From: Mucilaginibacter straminoryzae | GTDB lineage: Bacteria; Bacteroidota; Bacteroidia; Sphingobacteriales; Sphingobacteriaceae | Length of the DNA stretch: 64,000 nucleotides | Assembly: GCF_022953055.1 (NCBI RefSeq) | Contig: NZ_JALJEJ010000009.1 | Span: 117,846 to 181,845, forward strand | Reading direction: 5' to 3' | In this document: piece by piece, positions 44,682 through 52,472 of the stretch | Position numbering within the stretch: the first letter of the stretch is position 1 | How the letters are laid out: the number at the start of each line of letters is the position of its first letter | Translations under genes and position numbers: made by a program | Notes under the pieces: generated by a model | Databases searched by the model: none | What the model was told of the DNA's origin: nothing | Seen by the model: the letters and a program-made list of their open reading frames with translations, nothing else

Positions 44682-45178
44682 TAAGTCGCTGCACTACTCC
44701 CATTTTCCCAGCTAAATTCCTGACAAAGCTTCAGAATAACACATGTATGACAATTTGACATAGCAAATTGATTTTATCTGTTATTTTAACGCTCGCCTTT
44801 CCATTAAAGAAAAACCGTTATCTCCAAAAGATAATCGCTAGTTGAAAGCCCACTACCATAACGTGATTTAAAACGAAGACGTAAATAATCAAACATTTTC
44901 GATGCTAAATCTCGAATTGTCAGTTTTTTCAACACTAACAAGTTTATTTTTTAGCAAAAACACTAAAATATCCCCTCTTTTAGCACGTCTCCGTTCTTCT
45001 TTTTACAAAAAAGAGAAAATAATAAAACCAGATATGGTTGAATCGCTGGGGCATTACTGATTTATTGTAATTCCATTTTTCACGTTCAGCATAGCTAAAC
45101 AGCTCATAATGATCTGTTTTCGGCAATGGCATCTTTTTAGTGCAGAGGCTACCATCAAACAAATTAAATTATAAAAGT
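44682..45178. other. 497-base AT-rich region without a recognised gene
   Basis: Clearly lower GC than the coding neighbours. No tRNA, repeat copy or convincing promoter was found. A 60-codon minus-strand frame (44980-45162) has no family resemblance and was rejected. It may hold the leader or promoter of the mini-gene at 45179. Confidence 0.5.
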
Positions 45179-45262
45179 ATGGTAACTGTATTAGAAGTTG
45201 CTGCTGTAATCCTGGTAATCCTGGCTCCGCTGGCTACCTCAAAAAAAGCAGTAAGATATTAA
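45179..45262 (+). CDS. Putative 27-residue membrane mini-protein
   Basis: MVTVLEVAAVILVILAPLA followed by TSKKAVRY: one uninterrupted hydrophobic helix (about 5-19) with a basic C-terminal end, the layout of small single-pass regulators. It sits alone, followed 66 bases later by a bidirectional terminator. No promoter box or Shine-Dalgarno evident, and the frame is short enough to be chance; support comes from the TM-plus-basic-tail design and from the otherwise empty 680-base region ending in a terminator. Confidence 0.4.
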   Translation: MVTVLEVAAVILVILAPLATSKKAVRY

Positions 45263-45328
45263 TCTATAAAAAGCAGATTAATAAATTTCGCGCTATCCGG
45301 CAGCTGCCGCAAGATGGCATAAAATCAT

Positions 45329-45364
45329 AAAACCGTCGTTCAATAAGGGGAATGGCGGTTTTTT
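45329..45364. terminator. Bidirectional terminator
   Basis: 13-bp stem including two G-T pairs (45329-45341 with 45350-45362), flanked by A- and T-runs; touches the stop of the minus-strand TPR gene and lies after the 45179 mini-gene. Confidence 0.8.
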
Positions 45365-46436
45365 AGTTATACTGCGTCCTATAAAATCGGTTTTCCGGCG
45401 ATAATTTGAGCGGATTAGGGCCAAACCAGGCGATAAACTTTTGCCATTTTTCCTGATTAGAATTACGCCAGCTTTCAAAGGCTTGCGGATCTGCAGCCGA
45501 AAATATCCAATAATTATAAGCCTCATCAAAGCCGTTATCCTGCAGTTTTTTGTTGTATTCGAAAAGTGCGTTTGGATAGGTTTTATTAAATTCCCTTTGA
45601 TAATAAAATTTGATAAAATTCGCTCTGATTGTATTCAAAGAGGCCAAATTAATCTCTTTTTGACCGGCGACTGCCATAGCCATCGTGGGCTCATATATTA
45701 CGTTATAAGGAAACTTTATCGGCCCCTTGCCGGTATAATTAATTACGTTGCTTTTGCTAAAACTAACCTTAACGGAATCTTTGCCTGAAAACGTAATCTG
45801 ACTTTTATACGTTTCGTAAAGCAGCTTGCTGATTTCGCGTGTACGTTGGGAGTTACGTTCCAGGTTTATAAAAATCTCTCCATAAATCATTCCCCAAAAT
45901 TTCTCATCAGATCCGCAATAAATTCTTGAAGCCCAATAATAATTTGACGCAAAAGAAGGTTCTGCCATAATCCCCTGCTCGTACAAATTGAGTGCTTTAT
46001 CATATTCCTTTTTTACCAGGTATATATTCCCGGATTCGAGGTATAAGGATCCGGATTGCGGAAACCTTTTCAAACCATCATTATAAGTGGTAATAGCCAT
46101 TTGGTTTTGCCCCGAAAGATCATAGGCGTTACCCAATAATTGATAAACCCTGTCAAAACAATCTTTGTGATCTTTCAGCTTGTTTAGTACTTCTATAGCT
46201 TTACTGTACTGCTTTTGAGCATAGTAGGAATAAGCGGTTTCATAAGGAAAACTTATATTATCGGGATCAAGTTTTATGGCCTCGGCAAGTAGTACTAACG
46301 CCTGGTCAAATTTCCCTTCATCCTCCAGCTTTACCGCTTCTTCACCCTTTTGCCGGGCTTTATCCTTTTCTGTTTGGGCAGATGCTATTACTATGCCTGA
46401 TAAATAAATTAGGGTAAAAAGTAGGATTTTTTTCAT
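45363..46436 (-). CDS. Periplasmic TPR protein
   Basis: 357 residues with a signal peptide (cleavage after IVIASAQ). At least four TPR units about 25-180 (GEEAVKLEDEGKFDQALVLLAEAIKLDP, YETAYSYYAQKQYSKAIEVLNKL, YQLLGNAYDLSGQNQMAITTYNDGL, YLESGNIYLVKKEYDKALNLYEQGI). The C-terminal half (180-357) has no known fold and contains FDEAYNYWIFSAADPQAFESW. Lower GC than the neighbours. Function unknown. Confidence 0.85.
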   Translation of the reverse strand: MKKILLFTLIYLSGIVIASAQTEKDKARQKGEEAVKLEDEGKFDQALVLLAEAIKLDPDNISFPYETAYSYYAQKQYSKAIEVLNKLKDHKDCFDRVYQLLGNAYDLSGQNQMAITTYNDGLKRFPQSGSLYLESGNIYLVKKEYDKALNLYEQGIMAEPSFASNYYWASRIYCGSDEKFWGMIYGEIFINLERNSQRTREISKLLYETYKSQITFSGKDSVKVSFSKSNVINYTGKGPIKFPYNVIYEPTMAMAVAGQKEINLASLNTIRANFIKFYYQREFNKTYPNALFEYNKKLQDNGFDEAYNYWIFSAADPQAFESWRNSNQEKWQKFIAWFGPNPLKLSPENRFYRTQYN

Positions 46437-46506
46437 GATGAGGTCCTGGATTTATCTTTCAGCTAAAGATAATCTTTTACAGTGTTACTATTTCAGTCTT
46501 TTAAAA

Positions 46507-47403
46507 TTACACAAACGACAACGAATTACCCGGATTGATTTCTGTTACTGGTAAGCCTCTGAAATGCTGTTTTAACCAGGCAGCCATAAACGCAGAGCCC
46601 GGTTGTTCACTTGGGATATGCCCCAGTACGACCAGCGATAGCTGATCTCCTTTCGTACGGGCGTCCCGTACGTATTCTGCCGTTTCCCATTCGGATATTT
46701 CGCCGCAGATCAGCACATCTGGTTTGTACTTCGCTACTGCACTAATTTGCCTTTGGCCGCCTGCCGCGCCTACCATTAGCACTACCTTCCGGCAGTTTTG
46801 CTGCAGATCGCCCACGTAACGCACCATTTGGATACCCAGCTGCTTTTTGCAATGAGTAATAATAGTATTCAACGATTGCTCGGCGGGCAGTTGATAAAAC
46901 AACTGATCTGCCACCTGGTATTTTTGCCAGCCTAATGCTTCCTCTACACCTTTACGTACCCCATCGGGCCGGATCGAATGGATATAATCGTGGTTGCGCC
47001 AAACAGCGATACCGTTATCGTCCAGCAACTTCTTCTTGTACTGAAAAACGTCGTCATTCGCCAGCCATTGGGTATCGTCAGCATGGTTATAGAAGGTCGG
47101 TTCATGGGCAATGATGAAGTTAGCTTTCTGTGCGATCGCTTTACGGATCACCTCTATTGTGGCAAACATGGTTGTAACTACACCCGTCACCTTTAGCTCA
47201 CGATTACCAGCTTTAAGGGTATCAACTGTATTAGGAAAAGGCGCATTTGACACCTGGGCTATAAAAGTATCCATTATTTCACCTACCGTGGGTGGCGTAT
47301 CAACTGCTAATGCAAAAGCATCTGTGGTATGCCCGATAGCAGCAGCACCCGTTACTAAGGCGGCACCGGCGATAAATTCCCGGCGTGTAAAGTTTGTTTT
47401 CAT
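46507..47403 (-). CDS. Exported Nif3-like dinuclear metal protein with Tat signal
   Basis: 298 residues. The N-terminus MKTNFTRREFIAGAALVTGAAAIG is a twin-arginine signal, so it is folded before export. Nif3/YbgI-family metal motifs: FIIAHEPTFYNH, GIAVWRNHDYIHSIRPDG and the C-terminal VLGHIPSEQPG. ATG 47403 was chosen over an upstream in-frame codon (47451) because the Tat motif follows it. Nif3 proteins are normally cytoplasmic, so an exported one is notable. Function unknown. Confidence 0.88.
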   Translation of the reverse strand: MKTNFTRREFIAGAALVTGAAAIGHTTDAFALAVDTPPTVGEIMDTFIAQVSNAPFPNTVDTLKAGNRELKVTGVVTTMFATIEVIRKAIAQKANFIIAHEPTFYNHADDTQWLANDDVFQYKKKLLDDNGIAVWRNHDYIHSIRPDGVRKGVEEALGWQKYQVADQLFYQLPAEQSLNTIITHCKKQLGIQMVRYVGDLQQNCRKVVLMVGAAGGQRQISAVAKYKPDVLICGEISEWETAEYVRDARTKGDQLSLVVLGHIPSEQPGSAFMAAWLKQHFRGLPVTEINPGNSLSFV

Positions 47404-47449
47404 AGGATAATTGGTTACGATGGTTAATTTAACTAAAATATCTGCCAAC

Positions 47450-47475
47450 AAAAAAGCCCTGCTTTCGCAAGGCTT
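47450..47475 (-). terminator. carA terminator
   Basis: 9-bp stem with one mismatch (47454-47462 with 47467-47475), four-base loop, T-run on the minus strand ten bases after the carA stop. Confidence 0.8.
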
Positions 47476-47484
47476 CGTTATGTT

Positions 47485-48588
47485 TTAGTTTTTCAGCATG
47501 TCGACAAAATCATCGAACAGGTAGCGGCTATCGTGCGGGCCAGGTGATGATTCCGGGTGATACTGTACCGAGAACGCTTTTTTACCTTTTACGCGGATAC
47601 CTTCAATCGATTGGTCGTTCAGGTTAACGTGGGTAATTTCCACCTTATCCGACGCGCGTACCGCTTCGGGCACTACACCAAAACCATGGTTTTGTGAAGT
47701 AACCTCGCAATGGTTCTTGATGATATTTTTTACCGGGTGGTTTAAACCGCGGTGGCCGTTAAACATCTTTTTAGTAGGGATATCATTTGCCAGCGCCAGC
47801 AATTGGTGACCAAGGCAAATTCCGAACATTGGCTTATCTGCCTGCAGTATCTCTTTTACAGTTTCTACCGCGTAAGGCATCGCAGCCGGATCGCCGGGGC
47901 CGTTAGAGATGAAGTAACCATTCGGCTGGAAATCTTTCTCTATTTCTTCGAAAGAAGTTTTTGCCGGGTAAACTTTGGCATAAACACCACGATCAGAGAA
48001 GTTGCGCAGGATATTCTTCTTCACACCTAAGTCGAGCACGGCAACGCGGTAAGGTGCGTCTTCATTGCCAAAAGTGTAAGTCTCGCCGGTAGATACCTGT
48101 GAAGACAGTTCCAGGCCATCCATTGAAGGCACGGCAGCTAAACGTTCTTTTAGTTCCTCGATGTCCAGAATCTCTGAAGAGATGATCGCGTTCATAGCGC
48201 CTTTGTCGCGGATGTGGCGTACCAACTGGCGGGTGTCGATGTCAGAGATACAAACCACGTTCTGCTCCTGAAAATAATCCTGGATAGATTCATCCGCCTG
48301 TTTACGGCTGTAAGCGATGTTATAATTTTTACAAACCAGGCCGGCAATCTGTATGCGTTCAGACTCTACCTCTTCTTTAGCAATACCGTAGTTACCAATG
48401 TGCGCATTGGTAGTTACCATGATCTGCCCGAAGTAAGAAGGGTCTGTAAAAATCTCCTGGTAACCGGTCATGCCTGTATTAAAGCAGATCTCGCCGGTAG
48501 TGGTACCGATCTTGCCGGCAGCTTTTCCATGAAAAACAGTTCCGTCAGCCAGTAATAATACAGCCGGTAACTTGGTGTAATTTGTCAT
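47485..48588 (-). CDS. carA: Carbamoyl-phosphate synthase small subunit
   Basis: 367 residues. Glutaminase subunit that feeds ammonia to CarB for arginine and pyrimidine synthesis. N-terminal domain LLLADGTVFHGKAAGKIGTTTGEICFNTGMTGYQEIFTDPSY, and class I amidotransferase with catalytic Cys in MFGICLGHQLLALA and His/Glu in SVQYHPESSPGPHDS. ATG 48588 was preferred to an in-frame TTG two codons upstream. carB is not adjacent. The predicted leader is about 100 bases. Confidence 0.97.
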   Translation of the reverse strand: MTNYTKLPAVLLLADGTVFHGKAAGKIGTTTGEICFNTGMTGYQEIFTDPSYFGQIMVTTNAHIGNYGIAKEEVESERIQIAGLVCKNYNIAYSRKQADESIQDYFQEQNVVCISDIDTRQLVRHIRDKGAMNAIISSEILDIEELKERLAAVPSMDGLELSSQVSTGETYTFGNEDAPYRVAVLDLGVKKNILRNFSDRGVYAKVYPAKTSFEEIEKDFQPNGYFISNGPGDPAAMPYAVETVKEILQADKPMFGICLGHQLLALANDIPTKKMFNGHRGLNHPVKNIIKNHCEVTSQNHGFGVVPEAVRASDKVEITHVNLNDQSIEGIRVKGKKAFSVQYHPESSPGPHDSRYLFDDFVDMLKN

Positions 48589-48692
48589 TTCCAAAAAAAG
48601 TTGAATGATTAAAAATGAGGCGGTTTGCCTTTAAAACAACACGGTGAACTAAGCCGGTATCAGGAAGTAAACAAGCCTGTAAATTCACGGCG

Positions 48693-48700
48693 CAAAAATA
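48693..48700 (-). promoter_or_regulatory. -7 box of carA
   Basis: TATTTTTG on the minus strand, about 104 bases before the ATG. The intervening leader contains a short GGC-GCC hairpin (AGGCAAACCGCCT) before a T-run, possibly a small attenuator. Confidence 0.55.
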
Positions 48701-48755
48701 CGTTATTTAAATGTTTCCGCGATGTAAAATTTGAATAAATTATAAAAGGAGTTTC

Positions 48756-48763
48756 TACCTTTG
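48756..48763 (+). promoter_or_regulatory. -7 box of panB
   Basis: TACCTTTG, TAnnTTTG match, 24 bases before the ATG; a TTG at 48731-48733 is 22 bases upstream, slightly longer than ideal. Confidence 0.55.
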
Positions 48764-48787
48764 TTTGGCATCTGTAAATTGCACTCC

Positions 48788-49603
48788 ATGTCTGTAAATA
48801 AAGAGATCAAACGCGTTACCACGCACAGCCTGCAGGAAATGAAAAACCGGGGCGAAAAAATAGCCATGCTTACCGCTTATGATTATTCCATGGCGAAGAT
48901 TGTGGACGACGCGGGTATTGATGTGATATTAGTGGGCGATTCCGCCTCGAATGTAATGGCAGGCCACGAAACAACTTTGCCTATTACGCTCGACCAGATG
49001 ATCTATCATGCTTCATCCGTGGTTCGTGCAGCTAACCGCGCGCTGGTGATTGTTGATCTGCCTTTCGGCTCTTACCAGGGAAATTCGAAAGAAGCGTTGA
49101 ACTCGGCTATCCGGATCATGAAAGAATCCGGTGCGCACGGGGTGAAGATTGAAGGCGGCGTGGAGATTGCGGAATCCGTTAGCCGCATCCTTACTGCAGG
49201 TATCCCTGTAATGGGGCACCTGGGCTTAACGCCGCAATCGATCTACAAATTCGGTACCTATACGGTGCGCGCTAAAGAAGAAGCAGAAGCGCAAAAGCTG
49301 CGCGAAGACGCCTTGAAACTGCAGGAACTGGGTTGCTTCGGCGTAGTGCTGGAGAAGATACCGGCCATGCTGGCCAAGGAAGTGACGGATAGTTTGCAAA
49401 TCCCTACCATTGGGATTGGTGCAGGGCCTCATTGCAGTGGGCAGGTATTGGTGATCCACGATATGCTGGGCATTAACAAGGGCTTTCGTCCGCGCTTTTT
49501 ACGCCAATATGCCAGCTTGTACGATGTAATGAATGATGCCATACAAGGCTATGTGAACGATGTAAAAAGCAACGATTTCCCAAGCGAGAAAGAGCAGTAT
49601 TGA
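48788..49603 (+). CDS. panB: 3-methyl-2-oxobutanoate hydroxymethyltransferase
   Basis: 271 residues. First committed step of pantothenate synthesis (ketopantoate from alpha-ketoisovalerate and methylene-THF). Motifs: MLTAYDYSMAKIVDDAGIDVILVGDSASNVMAGHETTLPITLDQMIYH, IKIEGG-type VKIEGGVEIAESV, GHLGLTPQSIYKFGTYTVR, IGIGAGPHCSGQVLVIHDMLGI. ATG 48788 was chosen over an in-frame TTG overlapping the promoter. Normal length. Confidence 0.97.
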   Translation: MSVNKEIKRVTTHSLQEMKNRGEKIAMLTAYDYSMAKIVDDAGIDVILVGDSASNVMAGHETTLPITLDQMIYHASSVVRAANRALVIVDLPFGSYQGNSKEALNSAIRIMKESGAHGVKIEGGVEIAESVSRILTAGIPVMGHLGLTPQSIYKFGTYTVRAKEEAEAQKLREDALKLQELGCFGVVLEKIPAMLAKEVTDSLQIPTIGIGAGPHCSGQVLVIHDMLGINKGFRPRFLRQYASLYDVMNDAIQGYVNDVKSNDFPSEKEQY

Positions 49604-49698
49604 TTTTCGAGTCTGAAAGTCGATAAGGCCGAGTCGGGAAGCTAACTTTGTGAGTGACAACCAAACAAAACCTGTGGACTTCGTTGTTCTATTAAAAA

Positions 49699-49730
49699 GG
49701 ACTAACTGATTTACTGACTAACCGACTAAA
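49699..49730 (+). repeat. Octamer array upstream of the RluA-type gene
   Basis: GGACTAAC, TGATTTAC, TGACTAAC, CGACTAAA: four eight-base units between the panB region and the pseudouridine synthase ATG at 49740. Confidence 0.6.
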
Positions 49731-49739
49731 CCAAAACTT

Positions 49740-50483
49740 ATGCCTCAAGATATACCTGCCGAAATTACCGATAACGACGTCCTTTACGAAGACAACCACC
49801 TGATTGCCATTAATAAACGCGCAGGAGACATTGTGCAGGTAGACGATACCGGCGACGAACCGTTAGACGAGAAGGTAAAAAAATACCTGGCCAAGAAGTA
49901 TAACAAGCCAAACGGAGCTTTTTTGGGAGTTGTTCACCGGTTAGACCGCCCCGTGAGCGGTGTGATTATGTTTGCCAAAACCAGCAAGGCTTTAGACCGC
50001 ATGAACGAGTTGTTTAAAACACGGCAGATGCGCAAAACCTATTACGCAGTAACACGCAATCGTCCCAACCCACCGTATGGCACGCTGGTCCACTGGCTGG
50101 TGAAAAATCCAAAAAAGAACGTCACCACAGCGCATGGCCATGAGGTAAAAGGAAGTTTACGGTCTGAACTGCATTACCGCTTAGCCGGCGAGGAAAATGG
50201 CTACTCATTAATACAAGTTAACCCGGTTACGGGCAGACCGCACCAGATTCGCGTGCAGCTATCCACCTTAAACTGCCCCATCGTTGGCGATAACAAGTAC
50301 GGTTACCCACGCGGCAGCCTGCGCAAAAGCATCAGCCTGCATGCGCGAAGGTTGCAATTCATCCACCCGGTAAAAAAAGAACCGATTGATATTATCGCTC
50401 CCCTTCCTAAAGATGGCTTTTGGGATAAGTTTGCCCACCTGGTTCAGGATAGTGATGAGGATGTGGTAATGAGTGATAATTAA
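49740..50483 (+). CDS. RluA-family pseudouridine synthase
   Basis: 247 residues without an S4 domain. Motifs DVLYEDNHLIAINKRAGDIVQVD, LGVVHRLDRPVSGVIMFAKTSKALDRMNE (catalytic Asp in HRLDR), VNPVTGRPHQIRVQLSTLNCPIVGDNKYG and SLHARRLQFIHPV. It modifies rRNA or tRNA; the target is not determinable. Followed by a repeat tandem. Confidence 0.93.
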   Translation: MPQDIPAEITDNDVLYEDNHLIAINKRAGDIVQVDDTGDEPLDEKVKKYLAKKYNKPNGAFLGVVHRLDRPVSGVIMFAKTSKALDRMNELFKTRQMRKTYYAVTRNRPNPPYGTLVHWLVKNPKKNVTTAHGHEVKGSLRSELHYRLAGEENGYSLIQVNPVTGRPHQIRVQLSTLNCPIVGDNKYGYPRGSLRKSISLHARRLQFIHPVKKEPIDIIAPLPKDGFWDKFAHLVQDSDEDVVMSDN

Positions 50484-50916
50484 GATAGAGAGACAAGACC
50501 TCTCCCGAACAGCTCTGAGACGGGAATTCAAAAGGGGAAAATTGCCACACTCCCTTGGAGTCCGCGATGACAATTCTTATTTGTTATTTATTAAGCTTTT
50601 CCTTTGTCATTGCGAGCGCAGCGCGGCAATCCCTTAGAACACACCCCGACCCCCTCTCAAGAGGAAATGCTAAACGGAGAAGATCGCCACACTCCCTTGG
50701 AGTTCGCGATGACAATTCTTATTTGTTATTTATTAAGCTTTTCCTTTGTCATTGCGAGCGCAGCGCGGCAATCCCTTAGAACACACCCCTAACCTCTCTC
50801 AAGAGGAAACGCTAAACGAAAAAGATCCCACACTCCCTTGGAGTTCGCGATGACAAATGGGTTTTCCTTGTAGAGGCACGACACCTCGTGTCTCTATTCA
50901 ATAGCGATAAAGATCC
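50484..50916. other. 433-base gap made of repeats
   Basis: After 60 bases without features, this gap holds the tandem array (50544-50858) and then GTAGAGGCACGACACCTCGTGTCTCTA, a palindromic R3 element also seen at 57835 and 57967. No gene; small frames inside are repeat-derived. Confidence 0.7.
50544..50858. repeat. Tandem repeat, about 141-base units, 2.2 copies
   Basis: Unit boundaries recur at 50545, 50687 and 50827 (spacing 142 and 140) at the CCACACTCCCTTGGAG landmark. Each unit combines a direct R1 copy (TGTCATTGCGAGCGCAGCG) and an R2 piece (ACACCCC...CCTCTCAAGAGGAAA). The copies are nearly identical, so the duplication is recent. The third copy stops after GATGACAAATGG. Confidence 0.85.
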
Positions 50917-51906
50917 CTACATCTTTAGCACACTTTCCCATATTTTCTCATCAACCGGTATTCCCTCTTTTAAATTCCGTTCTCGGGTGAGGATGGTTCC
51001 TTCGCCCGGGTAGCGGATTGGGTCATCAGGATCAATAGGTGTGCTCGACTTTGCATAATCCAGTATCTGTTGAATCAATTGTTCGTGCTGATCGCTATCT
51101 CCTGTGGGTTTAATACAAATAAACAACTGCGACAGCCCTGCTTCTACATTGTCTTTAGAAACCTCTGCCGTGGACCGGCCATCGCTTAATACCGTTGCCA
51201 GCAGATCGAGCATGAGCGACAGCCCGGAACCCTTCCAGAAACCGGCGGGCATTAATCGCCCGGATTTGATGATGGTAGACGCATCCGTAGATAAATTTCC
51301 TTCTTCGTCATAACCGCCTGGCAGTGGCAGTTCCCTTCCCTGGCTTTCATATTGCTTCAGCTTACCGAATGAATATTGCGAAACGGCCATATCCAACACC
51401 ACATGCCCATCCTTTCGGGGTACCGCAATGATCAACGGATTGTTTCCCAATCGCGGATCAAGCCCGCCCCAGGGTGGCAGATTGGCGATGGTATTGGTAA
51501 AGCAAATACTGATCATCCCGGCTTCGGCAGCCTGCCAGCCATAGGTTCCGCCGCGCATCCAATGGTTGGTATTCCTGATAGCGACACATCCAATACCGTA
51601 TTCATTTGCTAAAGCAATGGCCCTGCCCATGGCAATACCCGCATTTAACACTCCCGGCCCATAGTTTCCGTCCCATTTCTCTATCGAACCAAATGAACTA
51701 ACCAATTCGGGTTCGGCATCTGTTTTTATAGCCCCCTGTTTTACCATTTGTATAAACGTTGGGAAACGGTTAAGGCCGTGGGTATACACCCCATCACGGC
51801 TGTTTTCTGTAAAGACGGTCGCTATGGCTTCGGCCTTAGCCTCGGTAAAATGGTTAAGCAGAATTCGCTTAAATTCTGCTTTCATTGTTTCTATAGGTAT
51901 GCGCAT
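50917..51906 (-). CDS. yiaK: YiaK-like 3-dehydro-L-gulonate / 2,3-diketogulonate reductase family (Ldh2)
   Basis: 329 residues. Malate/L-lactate-type NAD(P)H dehydrogenase family. It resembles E. coli YiaK throughout: GVYTHGLNRFPTFIQMV, GIGCVAIRNTNHWMRGGTYGWQAAEAGMISICFTNTIANLPPWGG, GGYDEEGNLSTDAS, LMPAGFWKGSGLSLMLDLLATVLSDG. ATG 51906 (MRIPIETMKAEFKRILL) matches the family start. YiaK reduces 2,3-diketo-L-gulonate; no other carbohydrate genes are near, so the substrate is an inference. Confidence 0.88.
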   Translation of the reverse strand: MRIPIETMKAEFKRILLNHFTEAKAEAIATVFTENSRDGVYTHGLNRFPTFIQMVKQGAIKTDAEPELVSSFGSIEKWDGNYGPGVLNAGIAMGRAIALANEYGIGCVAIRNTNHWMRGGTYGWQAAEAGMISICFTNTIANLPPWGGLDPRLGNNPLIIAVPRKDGHVVLDMAVSQYSFGKLKQYESQGRELPLPGGYDEEGNLSTDASTIIKSGRLMPAGFWKGSGLSLMLDLLATVLSDGRSTAEVSKDNVEAGLSQLFICIKPTGDSDQHEQLIQQILDYAKSSTPIDPDDPIRYPGEGTILTRERNLKEGIPVDEKIWESVLKM

Positions 51907-52071
51907 TTGAGATGGTTGCTGATGATCAGAGATGATGTTTGATATAACTGATAAACGCAAGATCAGCTTTTTTAACATTGTTAAAAAGCGTTAAAACTTA
52001 ATTTACACTATGCCAAAGCCTTGACTTTCGCCGTTATTCATTTTAACTTTAAATATACCGGCTAAAGAGTG

Positions 52072-52464
52072 ATGAAAAAGTTGATCGCAATAGTAAGTAT
52101 AGCCCTGGTTGCAATGGGTTTCAGCCTGAAAGCTGTTTCTGATAAAGAGCTGGGCCTGGTTGGCGAATGGGCGGCACAAACAAAAAACACTGGTATTACC
52201 ACCATGAAGTTTTTCCCCAACGGACTACTCAATATCCAAAAGGGCCTGAAAAACCAGGTAGCACATTATAAGATCACCTACTACCAACTGGATAATGAAG
52301 TGCAGTTGGCGGGAAAAATTTACCTGGACGGAGCAATGCCCTTCAGCGCAAAGATCAAAGACCGCAAACTGATGGAACTTACCGTTAACAGCGGCGATTC
52401 TACCCATGTACTGAACCTGGTAAAAGTAAAAGACATCAAGACCGGCCTGATCCCCGTAAATTAA
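52072..52464 (+). CDS. Small secreted protein, unknown function
   Basis: 130 residues. Hydrophobic N-terminal signal (about 1-24, cleavage near LKA), then a strand-rich body: LVGEWAAQTKNTGITTMKFFPNGLLNI, VQLAGKIYLDG, ELTVNSGDSTHVLNLVKVKD. This is similar in outline to lipocalin-like domains of the GxW type. ATG 52072 was chosen over the in-frame GTG at 52069. Convergent with the symporter gene eight bases after its stop. Confidence 0.75.
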   Translation: MKKLIAIVSIALVAMGFSLKAVSDKELGLVGEWAAQTKNTGITTMKFFPNGLLNIQKGLKNQVAHYKITYYQLDNEVQLAGKIYLDGAMPFSAKIKDRKLMELTVNSGDSTHVLNLVKVKDIKTGLIPVN

Positions 52465-52472
52465 GCAGCCGG

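Noticed and set aside
44980..45162. 60-codon minus-strand frame in the AT-rich gap
   Set aside because: No recognisable family, no promoter and no coding bias; left as a possibility but not supported.
50555..50792. Overlapping frames beginning MTILICYLLSFSFVIASAARQSL
   Set aside because: They lie wholly within the tandem R1/R2 repeat, repeat the same peptide and have no homology; repeat-derived.
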